Assembly (NCBI RefSeq): GCF_042654985.1
Contig: NZ_JBHSMT010000021.1
Location: 1 to 64,000 of the forward strand
Origin: Paraherbaspirillum soli
GTDB taxonomy: Bacteria > Pseudomonadota > Gammaproteobacteria > Burkholderiales > Burkholderiaceae_D
DNA: 64,000 nt
Direction of reading: 5' to 3'
Made by a program: the position numbers and the translations under genes. Within the stretch, counting starts at the first letter, position 1. Each line of letters begins with the position of its first letter. The notes beneath the pieces are model-generated. The model had not been told where the DNA came from. It saw only the letters and a program-made list of their open reading frames with translations, and searched no databases. Below are positions 62,854-64,000 of the stretch, piece by piece.

Positions 62854-63038
62854 TGCGAGCTCCTAACGTGCGGTTAAACCGCATTGCGCGGTCAGTACGC
62901 TACGTGCAACTCGGTCCCCAATACTGCAGGGACCGGGCGACTACAAACGTTCTCGGGTGCTACGGCAATTATTGGCGTTCTGCCATTTTTGGCTGTGCCG
63001 GAGGACAATCAAGTTTTGCTGTTTGAGGGAGTATTTCG
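62854..63038. other. Intergenic region with a hairpin
   Basis: Divergent region. Hairpin CGGTCCC (62912-62918) / GGGACCG (62929-62935); no gene seen. Confidence 0.4.
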
Positions 63039-63518
63039 ATGGACTTACTGCCGGCTATAGAGGATGCCTTTGCTTGGCGCGTCCGGCCTGATGTATTGAC
63101 CGATTCCAAACAACTTAGCGACGCAGAACTGGATGATGTTCTCGCCATCTCTCGCCTGGACTGGCGGGAAGTGACGAGCGAAAAGTGGGAGCAGTATTTC
63201 GATGTCATTTGCTGGTTATCGCCGCTGGCTTTTTGCTTTTATTTGCCGGGGATCTTCAAAGCCACTATTGACGATAACGAGCCGAATCTTATTGTGGTCG
63301 GCAGCATTGTCTCCATGCTCGACAGGAGCCCCAAGCCGGAATGGTGGGACGATTTTTTCTTGCCGCGCTGGACCTTGCTGACGGAGCCGGAATGCCGGGT
63401 GACCCAGGAGTGGATATTGTGGCTGTCCAATTTCGGCAATGCGGCTTTGTCGGATGATGCTCTCGAAAGATCATTGCAAACGCTTGAGTTGCTGATTTCA
63501 AAACGCGGCAAGAAATAA
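63039..63518 (+). CDS. Hypothetical protein (DUF6714-like style)
   Basis: 159 residues; GAGGGAG before the ATG. Acidic, tryptophan-rich: IEDAFAWRVRPDVL, RLDWREVTSEKWEQYFDV, WLSPLAFCFYLPGIF, then a helical C-terminus (DALERSLQTLELLISKRGKK). I associate the ...LSPLAF..YLPG pattern with a small family of unknown function (DUF6714 from memory). Could be an immunity-type protein; no evidence for a partner here. Confidence 0.65.
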   Translation: MDLLPAIEDAFAWRVRPDVLTDSKQLSDAELDDVLAISRLDWREVTSEKWEQYFDVICWLSPLAFCFYLPGIFKATIDDNEPNLIVVGSIVSMLDRSPKPEWWDDFFLPRWTLLTEPECRVTQEWILWLSNFGNAALSDDALERSLQTLELLISKRGKK

Positions 63519-63539
63519 GGTAAGCATTATCCGAATAGC

Positions 63540-64000
63540 TCATTTCACATCGGGCACGCTGGAGGCCAGCGGCGTATTGAACGCTTCATGCGCCCGGCGC
63601 CTGGCAAGATAGCGGCGGCGGATTACCGCATTGGCCGGCTCGGAGACATAGCGCGATACCAGCGCAGCGGCCAGCGCCGACAGTCCGAGAAATAACAGCA
63701 GCCACGGCAATCTTGCGCCATAGCCCAGCTGCTCTTTGCTCAACACATTGCGCAGCAGGCCCAGCACGATGATATGGAACAGGTAGATTTCATAGCTGTG
63801 CCGTCCCAGCCAGCGTACCGTGCTGCTCACGCGGCCGGTGCTCCAGCCGGTCGTGCGATCGTTGGCCGCGCCAAGCAAAAAGGCGGCACTGGATACGGCG
63901 ATCAGCGAGAAGCCGAATATCTCGTGGCCGCTTATGCCGCGCAGGTAGACCGCGGCCAGCGCGATGCCGGCGATCAGCCGCAGTGCGCGGCCGTAGTTGG
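63540..64000 (-). CDS. Acyltransferase-3 (OafA/YrhL-type) membrane protein, C-terminal part
   Basis: About 153 residues visible; the frame continues past the right edge. At least three TM helices. The segment LGRHSYEIYLFHIIVLGLLR is the conserved S-Y-x-x-Y-L-x-H element of acyltransferase-3 proteins, followed by YVSEPANAVIRRR, equivalent to the usual RxxExP-x(n)-R end. These enzymes O-acylate surface glycans. The catalytic N-terminal helices are outside the window. Confidence 0.8.
   Translation of the reverse strand, partial: NYGRALRLIAGIALAAVYLRGISGHEIFGFSLIAVSSAAFLLGAANDRTTGWSTGRVSSTVRWLGRHSYEIYLFHIIVLGLLRNVLSKEQLGYGARLPWLLLFLGLSALAAALVSRYVSEPANAVIRRRYLARRRAHEAFNTPLASSVPDVK

Overview
The window looks like the chromosome of a betaproteobacterium of the Oxalobacteraceae type (Herbaspirillum/Collimonas/Janthinobacterium-like). 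This is an inference from protein style, moderately high G+C housekeeping genes and gene order (fba-pyk-pgk beside purCEK; recA-recX-DUF2889-sucCD beside PP2C/FHA/pilin genes). No database was searched.

Layout. 1-297: promoter and leader of an rRNA operon running off the left edge. 457-21050: core genes, namely an MgtC-like membrane protein, TcdA, hemerythrin-like protein, pdxH, cfa, msrA, an OmpW porin, sua5-purK-purE-purC, fba, pyk, pgk, ilvE, a zinc-finger protein, an NTF2-like protein, a cupin, a YheT-type hydrolase, an M48 protease and moaC. 20909-38747: an integrated island. Its ends are a duplicated moaC 3' end (121 bp, one mismatch) and two tyrosine integrases lie just inside the left end. 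38901-50740: two O-antigen ligase/PglL-type membrane proteins, pilin pilA with a clear sigma-54 promoter, FHA and PP2C proteins, sucCD, recX and recA with an SOS box. 49853-58228: cobalamin salvage and uptake (btuF, cobU, btuD, btuC, bluB, then cobC, cobS, cobT) interrupted by a secreted M4 metalloprotease. 58469-64000: gamma-glutamyltransferase, a duplicated small Ala/Lys/Glu-rich secreted protein, several hypotheticals and the C-terminal part of an acyltransferase-3 protein cut by the window edge.

The island is the accessory part. It carries pieces of a T7-like podovirus: a large internal-virion-type protein with a C-terminal lysozyme-like domain, the C-terminal half of a T7 endonuclease I homologue and the C-terminus of a T7 gp19-like terminase. 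It also has a Bro-N antirepressor, a RES-domain protein, a serine resolvase beside an array of TGTACGAA repeats, a PDZ lipoprotein, a two-TM SLATT-like protein coupled to a tiny proline-rich ORF, and a PAAR / putative ADP-ribosyltransferase / immunity cassette of type VI secretion style. The most novel item is a two-gene unit (28342-30325): a small zinc-finger protein overlapping a 444-residue protein whose C-terminal half carries motifs resembling A, B and C of family-A/T7-type single-subunit polymerases.

A ~120-bp palindromic element occurs three times (16447, 18809, 48441) plus a half copy (55730), always directly after or between genes.
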